Source: JBBDSU01 sp040904825
GTDB taxonomy: Bacteria; Actinomycetota; Nitriliruptoria; Nitriliruptorales; Nitriliruptoraceae
DNA length: 64,000 nucleotides
NCBI GenBank assembly: GCA_040904825.1
Contig: JBBDSU010000060.1
Span: 10,939 to 74,938 of the forward strand
Reading direction: 5' to 3'
Below, one piece after another: positions 16,826 to 26,392 of this stretch. Under the pieces are notes generated by a model. That model saw only the letters and a list, made by a program, of their open reading frames with translations. It ran no database searches and was not told where the DNA came from. The translations under genes were made by a program, and so were the position numbers. Position 1 is the stretch's first letter. Each line of letters opens with the position of its first letter.

Positions 16826-17737
16826 ATGGAGCTGATCGTTGCAGTCGAGGCCGCGATTCCTGCGGACCATCCGGCGGCCATGCTCGCCGTCCCCCTGGGG
16901 ATTGTCTTCTTTGTTGGCTCGGTGTTCCTGCTGCTGTGGTCGAACTACGGTGCCAAGAAGGGCGCCGCTATCACAGGGGTCGCGTGGTTCGGGTTTGCCG
17001 CCATCATGGGCCTGTTCTGGTGGTTCGGTGGTCCTGGCATCCCGGCTGGGCTGGGCGTCTCGCACCTTCCGGGCCAAGGCAACAGCCACTACGCGTCCAG
17101 TTGGTATGCGTTCGAACCTGGTTCTGAGCGGGCGGACTTCTTCACCAGCGTCAACAACCTGAACGATTTTGTCGATGTCAAGGAGTACGCCGGCTACGGC
17201 GACCTGGAACTCGAAGAGGCGCAACAGCGTCCGTTCTTCACGTCGATCAACGGATCCGTCGGCCAGGCAGTTGACAGGATGCGCGAACAGTTCCTGCCAG
17301 TCGACGCGAACGGAGTTGCCCAGATCGGTGTCAGTCGTCGCGAGGTCTATGAGGCCGACGCGACCTCGGGACGTCCTGATGAGGCGGCCCGTCGGGCGCC
17401 AACCTTCTTCACGGCTCGCAATGTCACCGACCCCACGGCGACCGACGACCGTTCAACAGGCCTTCGGCTGGTGACCGCCCAGTTCCAGGCCTATGCGAAC
17501 TTCCTCGATGCCGACGGAGTCCCGCTGGACCCTGTGCCAGTCGGTGAACCAGTCGATTGGTTCGCGTTCTTCGACCCGGGTCAGCGCACGCTTCCCGCGA
17601 TGCTGTGGACATTGATCTCGCTGGGGATGTTCCTGGTGAGTCTGCTTTGGCTCGATCGGCTCGAGGCGAAGGAAAAACGGCTCGCCACCGATCAGATCGA
17701 AGCCGCCGAAGACCTCGCGGTGCCCATCGCGCAATAG
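16826..17737 (+). CDS. Membrane protein of unknown function, last gene of the complex III operon
   Basis: The 303-residue product has two N-terminal helices (about residues 20-40 and 48-70), a large extracytoplasmic region of about 185 residues and a C-terminal helix (about 255-275) with a charged tail. No heme, iron-sulfur or copper motif is visible. The ATG at 16826 is preferred because AGGAAGG lies 9 bp upstream; a GTG at 16820 is only 3 bp away from it. It follows the cytochrome c gene directly, so it is a candidate extra subunit or assembly factor of the complex. Confidence 0.78.
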   Translation: MELIVAVEAAIPADHPAAMLAVPLGIVFFVGSVFLLLWSNYGAKKGAAITGVAWFGFAAIMGLFWWFGGPGIPAGLGVSHLPGQGNSHYASSWYAFEPGSERADFFTSVNNLNDFVDVKEYAGYGDLELEEAQQRPFFTSINGSVGQAVDRMREQFLPVDANGVAQIGVSRREVYEADATSGRPDEAARRAPTFFTARNVTDPTATDDRSTGLRLVTAQFQAYANFLDADGVPLDPVPVGEPVDWFAFFDPGQRTLPAMLWTLISLGMFLVSLLWLDRLEAKEKRLATDQIEAAEDLAVPIAQ

Positions 17738-17887
17738 CAACCGTTGTCACTCGAGTGGTTGCAGCGCACGATTGTGTGCCCTCGATTGGCGCCCGGGGTC
17801 GTCGACGGGCACCATCGTCGCCCTTCGCCCCGGCTTAACGGCTGCGGTTGAACAACCTGGCTTAACCCCGAGTGCTGCGAGGTCGTC
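17738..17887. other. Intergenic region between complex III and cytochrome c maturation genes
   Basis: This 150-bp spacer contains a 10-bp palindrome CACTCGAGTG just after the upstream stop and two similar GGCTTAAC elements near 17833 and 17863. No terminator with a T-run and no clear promoter was recognised. Confidence 0.35.
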
Positions 17888-18484
17888 GTGCGTCGTGCCT
17901 ATGTGCTCGCGGGATTCCTGGCACTCCTTGCGGCTGCATGCACTTCAACACAGGCGAGTGCAGCGTGTGATCGCATCGCTGGTGTACGGCCGGGGCTATG
18001 TCCCATCCCCATCGATGACAGGGCCGAGGCGCCAATGGATCGCCTGCAACGGCTCACGGTCGCTGGCCTGGGACAGGGTTCCGGCAACGACGAAGCCAGT
18101 GCAGATATCTCCCTGGAAGATCTCAGGGGCCGGGTGGTCGTCGTCAACTTCTGGGCATCGTGGTGTGGACCATGCCGTGCCGAGCAGCCCGATCTCAACG
18201 AAGCGTTTGAACGCCTGCCTGCGGACGAGGTGGCCTTCCTAGGGATCAATATCGAGGATGCTGAAGCCAACGCTCTCGCACACTTGCGAGAGTTCGATGT
18301 GCCTTACCCATCGGTGTACGACCCGGCCAACGTCTATGCCTCTCGATTTCGAGGTATCGGGCCGCGCACGATCCCGTCCACGATTTTCATTGATGCCCAA
18401 GGTCGTGTCGCTGCCCGCGTGTTTGGCATCATCGGCACCGGCGAGGTGATCGGCTTGGCCGATGCCATCGCCAGCGAAGGCTGA
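17888..18484 (+). CDS. ResA/TlpA-like thiol-disulfide oxidoreductase lipoprotein
   Basis: The 198-residue protein has a lipoprotein signal (LLAAAC, modified Cys18) and a thioredoxin domain with the redox pair C93-C96 in NFWASWCGPCRAEQP, followed by the cis-proline segment RTIPSTIFID. Such proteins reduce apocytochrome c cysteines outside the membrane before heme attachment in System II maturation. Next to ccdA, resB and ccsA, this is its most likely role. An extra cysteine pair (Cys27, Cys38) lies between the signal and the domain. Confidence 0.9.
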   Translation: MRRAYVLAGFLALLAAACTSTQASAACDRIAGVRPGLCPIPIDDRAEAPMDRLQRLTVAGLGQGSGNDEASADISLEDLRGRVVVVNFWASWCGPCRAEQPDLNEAFERLPADEVAFLGINIEDAEANALAHLREFDVPYPSVYDPANVYASRFRGIGPRTIPSTIFIDAQGRVAARVFGIIGTGEVIGLADAIASEG

Positions 18485-18488
18485 GCCG

Positions 18489-19241
18489 ATGGCCGAAACT
18501 ATCCAGGCGGTGATCTTTGACGGCAACGTCATCGTTGCCGCACTCATCGCCTTGGCCGCAGGACTCGTGTCGTTCGCGTCACCGTGCGTGCTGCCGCTGG
18601 TACCGGGCTATCTGTCGTATATGACCGGCTTGTCCGGCCAGGACTTGGCTGAAGGCGGCCTCAAGACCCGCGGCAGAGTCCTCGTCGGGTCGGTCCTGTT
18701 CGTCCTGGGCTTTGCGATTCCCTTCGTCATGCTCGGATTTGCCGCCGGCTTCGTCAGTCGATTGGCGTACTCGACACCGACGCGCATCATCATGGGGACG
18801 GTCGTAGTCATCCTCGGCATTCTGATGGCGCGCGGCCGCCTGTTCCGCGAAGTCAGAGTTGCCGACAAAGCACCCAACGGCGGCCTGGCATCGGCACCAG
18901 TCCTCGGGTTTGTGTTCGGTGTCGGCTGGACGCCGTGTCTTGGGCCAGCCGCAGGCGCGATCCTGACATTGTCTGCCGGCGTGACCGCCGGTGTATCGAT
19001 GCGAGGTGCGTTCCTCGGTTTCATCTACGCGTTCGGGCTCGGGGTGCCGTTCATCCTTTTCGGTGTCATGTTCCGTCGCATGTCCGGGGCGCTCGGGTTC
19101 CTCCAGCGCAATGCCCGCCGGCTGCAGATCATCGGTGGCAGCATGCTCGCCTTGGTCGGCTTTGCGCTCGCCGTGGGGTTGTGGGATCGCTTCATCTTCT
19201 GGCTGCGGCCGCTGATCCAGGGCTTTGAGGTGCCGATCTGA
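18489..19241 (+). CDS. ccdA: Cytochrome c biogenesis protein CcdA
   Basis: CcdA carries reducing power from cytosolic thioredoxin across the membrane to ResA-like proteins. The 250-residue protein has about six helices and the two functional cysteines, Cys33 in SFASPCVLPLVPGYLS and Cys150 in GVGWTPCLGP. The ATG at 18489 lies 4 bp after the stop of the ResA-like gene. Confidence 0.95.
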   Translation: MAETIQAVIFDGNVIVAALIALAAGLVSFASPCVLPLVPGYLSYMTGLSGQDLAEGGLKTRGRVLVGSVLFVLGFAIPFVMLGFAAGFVSRLAYSTPTRIIMGTVVVILGILMARGRLFREVRVADKAPNGGLASAPVLGFVFGVGWTPCLGPAAGAILTLSAGVTAGVSMRGAFLGFIYAFGLGVPFILFGVMFRRMSGALGFLQRNARRLQIIGGSMLALVGFALAVGLWDRFIFWLRPLIQGFEVPI

Positions 19242-19339
19242 GCCGCGAGGACTCCGCTCCGCCTCCCAGCGCAAACCCGTCGCCGCGTCGTATCGGGTCG
19301 CCCCAGCGTGCCTGGCGCCGTCGTGCCCCAGGCGCCGTC

Positions 19340-20986
19340 GTGTTCTTCGTTGATTCGGTGATGATGGGTTGGCGCTGGCTCGTGCGGATGCGCACGGCGC
19401 TGATGTTGCTGGGTGTGCTCGGTTTCATGACAGCGGTGGCCACGGCAGTCCCTCAGGCACCTAACGTCCCGGCAACCGTCGACGCGTGGCTCGCAGGCGA
19501 CGAAGGCCCCGGCGTCGCTGTTGCGACGGTTCTTGCAACCATCGGAGCGTTCGATGTCTACGGGTCACCTGCGTTCGTCGCCTTGCTGCTGGCGCTGTAC
19601 CTGAGTCTGACGGCCTGCCTGATTCCACGCATCCGCGCTTGGGTGCGTCTGGTGCGCCACAGCCGGCCCCCATTGCTGCGTCACGCACCCAGCGAGGCGC
19701 CGCGCCGCATCGTGACAGACCGTTCGCCGGGTGACGTGCTCGCCGCTGCCGATCAGGTGCTGGATCGGCGTCACTGGCGTACCCGCCGCTCCGACGACGG
19801 TCATTTCGATGGGCCGGCGAATGGCCAGCTCGATGCACAGTCCGATGCGCAGTCCGATGGTCAGGCGGTCGAGCCAGCGACAGCGCCGATGCAAGTCGCC
19901 GCCGAAAAGGGCCATTGGAGTCGTGAGGGCGGCAGTCTTGTCTTTCATGTCAGCTTCTACGTGCTGCTGGCTGCCATCGTGTTCGGCCAGCTGCTCACGT
20001 TCGAAGGCCAGCGTGGTGTCATCGAAGGAGCACCGGGATTTGCCGACACCGAAGTGTCCTACTGGACCTACCGACCAGGTCGATGGTTTGGCCCGGAGGA
20101 CCACGCCGGATGGCGGCTGGATCTTGAGCAGTTCCATGTCGACTGGATCCGCGACCCGCATGCCCCTGGAGCCGGCCAGCCGACGACGTTCCGTTCGGAT
20201 GTGCTCATTACTCCGGTCGACGGTGAACCGTTCCTCGCCGACGTAGCAGGCAACCGTCCGCTGGTGATCGACGGCGTCAAGATCCACCAGCTGGACTGGG
20301 GCTATGCGCCATGGATCGAAATCGAGGTTGATGGGGACGTTGTTCACGCCGGGTTCCTGACCACCGTGGTCGACGACGAAGGTGTCTTCACCGGTGCGGT
20401 CAAGGCGCCGGCGGCTGACCCCGATGTGGGCCTCGAGATCGAGATCTTTCCGTACGCGCCGGACGGAGACGACGGGCTGCCACGACTGACCGGGGCACCT
20501 TGGGACGAAGCTCCGCTGTTGATCTTCCACCAATGGAGAGGTGACCTCCAGCTGGGCGCTACTCAGCAACTCATCACGGAGCTCGACACCGAGCGGATGG
20601 ACCTTGTCGGATGGGGATTCATGCGGCCTGGTCAAGATGTCGAGCTTGAGAACGTGACGGTCAGGTTCGTCGAGCTCAGGCGCTGGGTCGGATTCCAGGT
20701 CAGCTATCGCCCACAGATCCCGTGGCTGTTGCTCGCATCCGCATTGCTGGTCGGTGGACTCGTGCCGGCGCTTTATGCATACCGGCGCCGCCTGTGGGTG
20801 ACGGTTCGTTCGGACGGTGACAGCCGACGTACCCTGATCGAGGTCTCAGGCCGCGCGTTTCAGCGACATGAGATCTTCGAAGCCGAGCGTGATGAGATCG
20901 TCGAGGAACTCGCATCAATCGTGGGCGACCAGCCTGACGGCTCGCCAGACCCGGCTGGTGCACAGGCAAGTGAGGAATCACGATGA
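19340..20986 (+). CDS. resB: Cytochrome c biogenesis protein ResB (Ccs1)
   Basis: ResB, with CcsA, makes up the System II heme-delivery and cytochrome c synthase complex. The 548-residue protein begins with WRWLVRMRTALMLL, has helices near residues 15-36, 57-85 and 195-215, a long outer domain with VIDGVKIHQLDWGYAPWIE, and a last helix near residue 455. Between the second and third helices lies a low-complexity stretch rich in Asp, Gln and Ser. The GTG start is weakly supported: the frame is open back to the ccdA stop without a better start. It overlaps ccsA by 4 bp. Confidence 0.93.
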   Translation: MFFVDSVMMGWRWLVRMRTALMLLGVLGFMTAVATAVPQAPNVPATVDAWLAGDEGPGVAVATVLATIGAFDVYGSPAFVALLLALYLSLTACLIPRIRAWVRLVRHSRPPLLRHAPSEAPRRIVTDRSPGDVLAAADQVLDRRHWRTRRSDDGHFDGPANGQLDAQSDAQSDGQAVEPATAPMQVAAEKGHWSREGGSLVFHVSFYVLLAAIVFGQLLTFEGQRGVIEGAPGFADTEVSYWTYRPGRWFGPEDHAGWRLDLEQFHVDWIRDPHAPGAGQPTTFRSDVLITPVDGEPFLADVAGNRPLVIDGVKIHQLDWGYAPWIEIEVDGDVVHAGFLTTVVDDEGVFTGAVKAPAADPDVGLEIEIFPYAPDGDDGLPRLTGAPWDEAPLLIFHQWRGDLQLGATQQLITELDTERMDLVGWGFMRPGQDVELENVTVRFVELRRWVGFQVSYRPQIPWLLLASALLVGGLVPALYAYRRRLWVTVRSDGDSRRTLIEVSGRAFQRHEIFEAERDEIVEELASIVGDQPDGSPDPAGAQASEESR

Positions 20987-22227
20987 CGCAGCAGGATCTC
21001 GCCGCTATCTCCAGGGTGCTGTACGCGCCGGTCACCATCGGCCTGTACTTCACCGCGGCGTTCGTCTACTTGTATGCATTGACCACCACGGTCGGCCGCG
21101 CTCGCGATCTGCGGCGCGGCAGGTTGGCTCGCAGAGTGGCAGCCGCCGCGACCATCGCGGGACTGACCACGCATGTCGCCCATGAATTCGCCCGAGGATT
21201 TGCCCAGGACCGGCTGCCGCTCGGCAACATGTTCGAGGTCACCTCGATGATGGCCCTCGTGGGCGTCGCGGTGGGGGTGGGCTATCTCACGTTCGCCCGT
21301 CGGCGAAGTGACCTCAACGGGTTCGTTCTACTAGCCGGTGCGCTCGTCCTCGGATTTGCGGGCTTCATGTATGCCGAGCCCGGTCCGTTGATGCCGATCC
21401 TGGACACCTGGTGGCGACCGTTCCACGTGTCGTTGCTGGTGAGTGCCATGGGCATCTTCACCGCCGCGTTCGTGTTCCACGCGTTGTATCTGCTGCGCGA
21501 CTCAGGTGACCGGGCGAACCCCTCGGACGACGCACCTGGATCCGATGATCCGCCACACGAGCCGCTGGCACCTGGGCTGGGTGGAAGTCTGGCCGACAGA
21601 GTCGACGGTCGCGACGACACACTTGACGTCGCCGCTGGCGCAACCGCTACCGCCGATGCCGTCGACACAGATGGCGCCCTCAGGGTTGACAGTGATGTTG
21701 CGCTCAAAGCGGTGTCGGCACACCACGCCGCGGTCCGTCGGCAGGTTTCGGTGTGGCGGCTGGTAGTGGGCACGTTTGCCGGTGCAGCATCTGTGTCGTG
21801 GGTCTTCATTGTCTCGGCCGACTCGTCCGCAGCAGGTTGGGGCCGGTTCATGACCATCAATCTTGCGTTGGTTGCTGCGGCATTGGTTGCCTGGTGGTTC
21901 ACGCCTTACCTGCCGTCAGGCGCGACGCTCGAAGGACTCGCTCATCGCACGATCGCCTTCGCCTTCATCCTGTGGACGGTCGGCACGATCGCAGGTGCAA
22001 TGTGGGCCGAGCAGAGCTGGGGCAGGTTCTGGGGCTGGGACCCCAAAGAAACCGGTGCGCTGCTGACCTGGATCGCCTACGCCGGCTATCTCCACGCGCG
22101 GGCGACACGAGGGGTGCGAGGCCGGCCAGCTGCGTGGATCGGTATCGCGGCGTTCGTCATCCTGATGGGCACCTATCTCATCGCCAACTATGTCATCGTT
22201 GGCCTGCATTCCTACGCCGGCTTGTAG
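20983..22227 (+). CDS. ccsA: Cytochrome c biogenesis protein CcsA (ResC)
   Basis: CcsA carries heme across the membrane and attaches it to CxxCH motifs. The tryptophan-rich heme-binding signature is present as WGRFWGWDPKETGALLTW, and conserved histidines occur in the surrounding helices. The protein has 414 residues, about 80 more than usual. The excess is a polar, Asp/Ala-rich insertion at about residues 173-250, between the helices around 150-170 and 257-275. The gene converges on menE, whose stop is 5 bp away. Confidence 0.94.
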   Translation: MTQQDLAAISRVLYAPVTIGLYFTAAFVYLYALTTTVGRARDLRRGRLARRVAAAATIAGLTTHVAHEFARGFAQDRLPLGNMFEVTSMMALVGVAVGVGYLTFARRRSDLNGFVLLAGALVLGFAGFMYAEPGPLMPILDTWWRPFHVSLLVSAMGIFTAAFVFHALYLLRDSGDRANPSDDAPGSDDPPHEPLAPGLGGSLADRVDGRDDTLDVAAGATATADAVDTDGALRVDSDVALKAVSAHHAAVRRQVSVWRLVVGTFAGAASVSWVFIVSADSSAAGWGRFMTINLALVAAALVAWWFTPYLPSGATLEGLAHRTIAFAFILWTVGTIAGAMWAEQSWGRFWGWDPKETGALLTWIAYAGYLHARATRGVRGRPAAWIGIAAFVILMGTYLIANYVIVGLHSYAGL

Positions 22228-22232
22228 CTCGC

Positions 22233-23372
22233 TCAGGCCAAGTCTCGCAACGTGGCGACATCGGGCTTGCCCATTGCCGTCCGCGGCAGGCGGTCGATCA
22301 TCAGGTATCGCCGGGGCGCCCATGCGGCCGCCAGATCTTGTCGGATCCAGGATGTCAGCGCATCGGCAGAGGGTGGGTTCGATGGGTCTGCCGGCACCAC
22401 TGCAGCGACCACTTGCTGGCCCCATTCGGCGTCGTCGACCCCGAACGCGGTCGCGTCAGCCACGGCCGGGTGTGCGATCAGCCGGCTGGTGACCAGCCCA
22501 GTAGGGATGTTTTCGCCGCCGCTGACAACGATGTCATCGGCGCGCCCCAGGACGACCAGGTGCCCGGCTTCGTCGAACGTTCCGACATCGGGTGTTGTCC
22601 AGCCGTCAGAGGGCGCCGGTTCGAAGGTGCCACCGATCAGGTAGCCCGAGAACAGCACGGGCCCACGCACATGGATTCTGCCGTCGATGACGTCGATATC
22701 CACGCCGTCCAGCGGCTGACCGTCATAGACGCAGCCTCCCGCCGTTTCGGTCATGCCATACGAGGCCACCAGGCGCGCGCCGTGGGCACGGGCGTTGTCA
22801 CCGAGTGCGGGACGCAGTGCCGCTCCACCAACCAAGACTGATCGCCATCGGGCCAGCAGCTCGGGGCTTGAGTCGATGAGTCGAGCAAGCTGTGTCGGGA
22901 CGAGCGAGATGTGATCGCCGTGCGCTGCCGCGAGTTGGCTGCCGGTCGCAGCCGTCAGGAACTCAGCGTCGGTGCCGCACGCCCATGAGCGCAACAGGAT
23001 CTGAATGCCAGCCACGTGGTGCAGCGGCAGCGCGAGCGTGAACACCTCGCCTTGGCGGGCGCCGAGTCGTGCGAGGCTGGCTGTTGTTGAGGCGGTGACG
23101 GCACGGTGCGACAGCACGACGCCTTTGGGTGCAGCGGTCGAACCGGACGTTGCAACAATCAACGCTGTGTCGTCGGGGATGTCGAGGTCAAGGTCGAATG
23201 GCAACGTCGAAGGCATGTCTGGCGGCAGGTCTGCGACCGATCGCAGCACGCCTCGCGCCGCGACAGCATCGACGGGAAGCACAAGCACCGCGCTGCCAGC
23301 GTCCCAGGCCGATCTCAGGGTCGTCGGCAGAGTTTGCGGGTCGGCGCTGACCACCGTCACCTTCGATCCCAT
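22233..23372 (-). CDS. menE: o-Succinylbenzoate-CoA ligase
   Basis: MenE activates o-succinylbenzoate with CoA. The 379-residue adenylating enzyme shows the P-loop-like ATSGSTAAPKGVVLSHRA, the ASYGMTETAGG motif, the hinge LGRADDIVVSGGENI and a C-terminal lysine in TAMGKPD. The frame extends about 50 residues further upstream, but that part looks non-coding; the ATG at 23372 has GGGAG 6 bp before it. It is divergent from menB across a short promoter region and lies tail to tail with ccsA. Confidence 0.93.
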   Translation of the reverse strand: MGSKVTVVSADPQTLPTTLRSAWDAGSAVLVLPVDAVAARGVLRSVADLPPDMPSTLPFDLDLDIPDDTALIVATSGSTAAPKGVVLSHRAVTASTTASLARLGARQGEVFTLALPLHHVAGIQILLRSWACGTDAEFLTAATGSQLAAAHGDHISLVPTQLARLIDSSPELLARWRSVLVGGAALRPALGDNARAHGARLVASYGMTETAGGCVYDGQPLDGVDIDVIDGRIHVRGPVLFSGYLIGGTFEPAPSDGWTTPDVGTFDEAGHLVVLGRADDIVVSGGENIPTGLVTSRLIAHPAVADATAFGVDDAEWGQQVVAAVVPADPSNPPSADALTSWIRQDLAAAWAPRRYLMIDRLPRTAMGKPDVATLRDLA

Positions 23373-23375
23373 CAT

Positions 23376-23491
23376 GGACTCCCAGTTGTGACCAGTGCGC
23401 GCGGTCGGCTGATGTCTGTCGCTGCAGCGAGTCCGCGATGACTGGGAGGTAGCGTACGTGCGAGCGTTGATGTCCCCATGAGGAGGCACCG
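23376..23491. promoter_or_regulatory. Divergent menE-menB promoter region
   Basis: About 115 bp separate the two divergent starts. An 8-bp inverted pair, CTCCCAGT near 23379 and ACTGGGAG near 23440, flanks the region; the left copy overlaps the menE ribosome site. TAGCGT near 23449 is a possible -10 for menB, without a clear -35. Confidence 0.35.
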
Positions 23492-24391
23492 GTGGTGGTG
23501 TCCGAACTGTTCGACCCGACACGGTGGCAACCGGTCGACGGCTTCGATGATCTCGTCGAGGTCACCTACCACCGCGCGGTCGACCAGGGGACGGTGCGCA
23601 TCGCCATCGACCGGCCAGAGGTGCGCAATGCGTTCCGGCCAGGCACAGTCGACGAACTCGTCCGAACCATGGAGCATGCGCGTACGTCGTCAGATGTCGG
23701 CTGTGTGCTGCTGACCGGCAACGGTCCTTCGCCCACCGATGGCGGCTGGGCGTTTTGCTCCGGGGGTGATCAGCGGATCCGCGGGCGGGATGGCTACCGC
23801 TATGAAGATGGTGATGGTCCTGCCGACGCGGCGTCGCTCGGTCGACTCCACATCCTTGAGGTCCAGCGCCTGATTCGGTTCATGCCGAAGGTGGTCATTG
23901 CTGTGGTCCCTGGGTGGGCTGCCGGGGGAGGCCATTCGCTGCATGTGGTGTGTGATCTCACCATCGCCAGCCGACAGCACGCACGGTTCAAGCAAACCGA
24001 TCTTGATGTGGCATCGTTCGATGGCGGCTACGGAAGTGCCTATCTCGCCAAGCAGGTCGGTCAGAAATTCGCGCGTGAGATCTTCCTGCTGGGAGACGTC
24101 TACGACGCGGAGGCGGCTCACCGGATGGGAATGGTCAATGCGGTGGTCGACCACGCCGAGCTCGAGGATTTTGCGCTCCAATGGTCGGCGAAGATTCTCG
24201 CCAAGTCGCCCACTGCGACCCGAATGCTCAAGTATGCGCTCAACCTGGCCGACGACGGCATGGTTGGCCAGCAGATGTTTGCCGGGGAAGCGACCCGCCT
24301 GGCTTATATGACCGATGAAGCGACTGAAGGGCGGGATGCTTTCCTTGAGAAGCGTGCGCCCGACTGGTCGGCCGCTCCCTACCACTACTGA
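23492..24391 (+). CDS. menB: 1,4-Dihydroxy-2-naphthoyl-CoA synthase
   Basis: MenB closes the ring of o-succinylbenzoyl-CoA. The 299-residue crotonase-fold protein has IAIDRPEVRNAFRPGTVDEL, the oxyanion region FCSGGDQRIRGRDGY, AVVPGWAAGGGHSLHVVCDLTIAS and the LGDVYDAEAAHRMGMVN segment. The GTG start at 23492 follows GAGGAGG by 5-6 bp. Confidence 0.96.
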   Translation: MVVSELFDPTRWQPVDGFDDLVEVTYHRAVDQGTVRIAIDRPEVRNAFRPGTVDELVRTMEHARTSSDVGCVLLTGNGPSPTDGGWAFCSGGDQRIRGRDGYRYEDGDGPADAASLGRLHILEVQRLIRFMPKVVIAVVPGWAAGGGHSLHVVCDLTIASRQHARFKQTDLDVASFDGGYGSAYLAKQVGQKFAREIFLLGDVYDAEAAHRMGMVNAVVDHAELEDFALQWSAKILAKSPTATRMLKYALNLADDGMVGQQMFAGEATRLAYMTDEATEGRDAFLEKRAPDWSAAPYHY

Positions 24392-24465
24392 CGCCACGAC
24401 TGAGCCCGACTTCTGGCGCGACGTTTGGCCAGGCCGGGCCGGCACATCGACGGCGACTGCGAGGC

Positions 24466-25368
24466 GTGATGCGGCACTACATCGAAGCGGCGCGGCCGCG
24501 GACGCTGCCCGCGGCCATCGCTCCGGTGCTCGTCGGCACCGCCGCTGCATCACGACCACTTGAAGAGTTGTCGTGGATCGGTTTCGGGCTGGCGATGGTG
24601 GTCGCACTGAGTCTGCAGGTCGCAGTCAACTATGCCAACGACCTGTTTGACGGGGTCAAGGGGGTTGACACTGCAGCGCGTCAGGGGCCACGGCGGGCAG
24701 TTGCCAGTGGTCTGGTGACCCCGCGGGCCATGGGCGTTGCTACGGCAACAGCACTGACGGTCGCGGCTGTCGCGGGACTCGTGTTGGCATGGATGGTCGG
24801 TTGGGCACTCATTGTCGTCGGTGCTATCGCCATTGTTGCAGCCCTTGGCTATTCAGGTGGTCGCCGCCCGTACGCGTCGCGAGGCTTGGGCGAGATCAGC
24901 GTGTTCGTATTTTTCGGGCTCGTGGCAACTGTTGGATCCCAGGTGGTCCAGGACGCCACGGTCAACGGACTGGCGGTCGTGGCCGCAGTGCCTGTGGGTC
25001 TGCTGGCTGTTGCCCTGCTGGTGATCAACAACTTGCGGGACGTCCATACCGATGCGGCCACCGGCAAGCGCACATTGGCAGTGCGGCTCGGCGAAATCCG
25101 CACGCGCGGACTGTTCCTTGGGCTGGTCGCAAGCTCGTTGGTATGGACGGCGATCGTGGCTCTGGCGGCGGCGTCGCCATGGCCATTGCTTGCGCTGGGT
25201 GTCACTCCGCTGGCATGGTCGGCTATCAGGCCGGTTGGCGCTGGCGTTGCCGGCCGAGGGCTGATCTCGGTGCTTGAGCGGACCGGACGGACCCACCTGG
25301 CTTACGGTGTGCTGCTAGCCGTGGGCTTGCGGCTCGGTGAGGTTCTCGACGTGATGGGTGTGGCCTGA
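24466..25368 (+). CDS. menA: 1,4-Dihydroxy-2-naphthoate polyprenyltransferase
   Basis: MenA attaches the polyprenyl tail to dihydroxynaphthoate in the membrane. The 300-residue protein has about eight helices and the two Asp-rich prenyl-binding motifs, NYANDLFDGVKGVD near residue 57 and NNLRDVHTDAATGKRTLAVRLG near residue 187. Start codons GTG (24466) and ATG (24469) are both possible. The side chain would come from the polyprenyl diphosphate synthase at 48092. Confidence 0.95.
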   Translation: MMRHYIEAARPRTLPAAIAPVLVGTAAASRPLEELSWIGFGLAMVVALSLQVAVNYANDLFDGVKGVDTAARQGPRRAVASGLVTPRAMGVATATALTVAAVAGLVLAWMVGWALIVVGAIAIVAALGYSGGRRPYASRGLGEISVFVFFGLVATVGSQVVQDATVNGLAVVAAVPVGLLAVALLVINNLRDVHTDAATGKRTLAVRLGEIRTRGLFLGLVASSLVWTAIVALAAASPWPLLALGVTPLAWSAIRPVGAGVAGRGLISVLERTGRTHLAYGVLLAVGLRLGEVLDVMGVA

Positions 25369-25378
25369 TGGGTACAGC

Positions 25379-26392
25379 GTGACGATCTTGCGTGCGGTTC
25401 CGTTCTCGGTGGCGATGACACTGCGATTCCGCCGTGTCACCCACCGGTCCGGCATGCTGTTGGAAGGCCCGGAAGGCTGGGGAGAGTTCTCGCCGTTTCT
25501 CGACTATGGGCCCGAGTACGCGGCGCGATGGTTGGCGGCCGCGATTGATGCGGCGACTCGCCCTTTCCCAACTCCTCAGCGGACGAGCATTCCAGTGAAT
25601 GCGACGATTCCTGCCGTCGACGCTGGCCGCGCCTACGACCTCGCGCGAACGTCTGGCTGTAATACGGCGAAGGTGAAAGTTGCCGAGCCGGGTCAGCGAC
25701 TCGCCGACGATATCGACCGGGTCGCTGCGGTGCGGGACGCACTCGGACCCCGTGCTGCGATCCGGGTTGATGCGAACGCCGCCTGGGATGTAGATACGGC
25801 GGCGGATGCACTCGCGCGCCTGTCGCAAGCGGCCGGTGGGCTGCAGTACGCCGAACAACCGTGCGCGACGCTGGACGATCTGCGCCAGTTGCGAGCCCGG
25901 ACCGACGTGCTGCTTGCTGCCGACGAGTCGGTCAGGACGGCAGAGGACCCCGAACGCATCGCGGGACTCGATGCTGCCGATCTGCTGGTCATCAAGGTGC
26001 AACCGCTCGGGGGAGTGCATCGGGCACGACAGGTTGTCGATGCTGCCGGGCTGCCGGTAGTCGTGTCGTCGGCTGTCGAGACCACCATCGGATTGGCCGC
26101 CGGCGCGGCATTCGCCGCGGGACTCGATGATCTTCCCTATGCCTGTGGCCTGGGCACGGCCACCATGCTGGCGGCCGATGTGGTCGACGACCCACTGGTG
26201 CCGGTCAACGGTGAGATCCCGGCCGGGCGGCGCGCGCCGGATACCGCCCGCCTTGCCCAAGCAGTGGCGGTGGGGGAGGAGGCAGACGACCTTGTGGCAA
26301 GGTTTGCCGCAGCGGTTGCTTTCCTGCCGAGCGATGTACGCGAACACCTAGGCCCGGATCCGACATCGCTGGTCGACAGGAGCGCGGCATGA
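25379..26392 (+). CDS. menC: o-Succinylbenzoate synthase
   Basis: MenC is the enolase-superfamily dehydratase making o-succinylbenzoate. It shows GPEGWGEFSPF near the start, TAKVKVAEPGQ with the catalytic lysine pair, the metal ligands in IRVDANAAWD, YAEQPC and LAADESVR, and the lysine in LLVIKVQPLGG. The GTG at 25379 is preferred because it starts at the conserved N-terminus; a GTG at 25358 would overlap menA. The stop overlaps the menD start by 4 bp. Confidence 0.94.
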   Translation: MTILRAVPFSVAMTLRFRRVTHRSGMLLEGPEGWGEFSPFLDYGPEYAARWLAAAIDAATRPFPTPQRTSIPVNATIPAVDAGRAYDLARTSGCNTAKVKVAEPGQRLADDIDRVAAVRDALGPRAAIRVDANAAWDVDTAADALARLSQAAGGLQYAEQPCATLDDLRQLRARTDVLLAADESVRTAEDPERIAGLDAADLLVIKVQPLGGVHRARQVVDAAGLPVVVSSAVETTIGLAAGAAFAAGLDDLPYACGLGTATMLAADVVDDPLVPVNGEIPAGRRAPDTARLAQAVAVGEEADDLVARFAAAVAFLPSDVREHLGPDPTSLVDRSAA

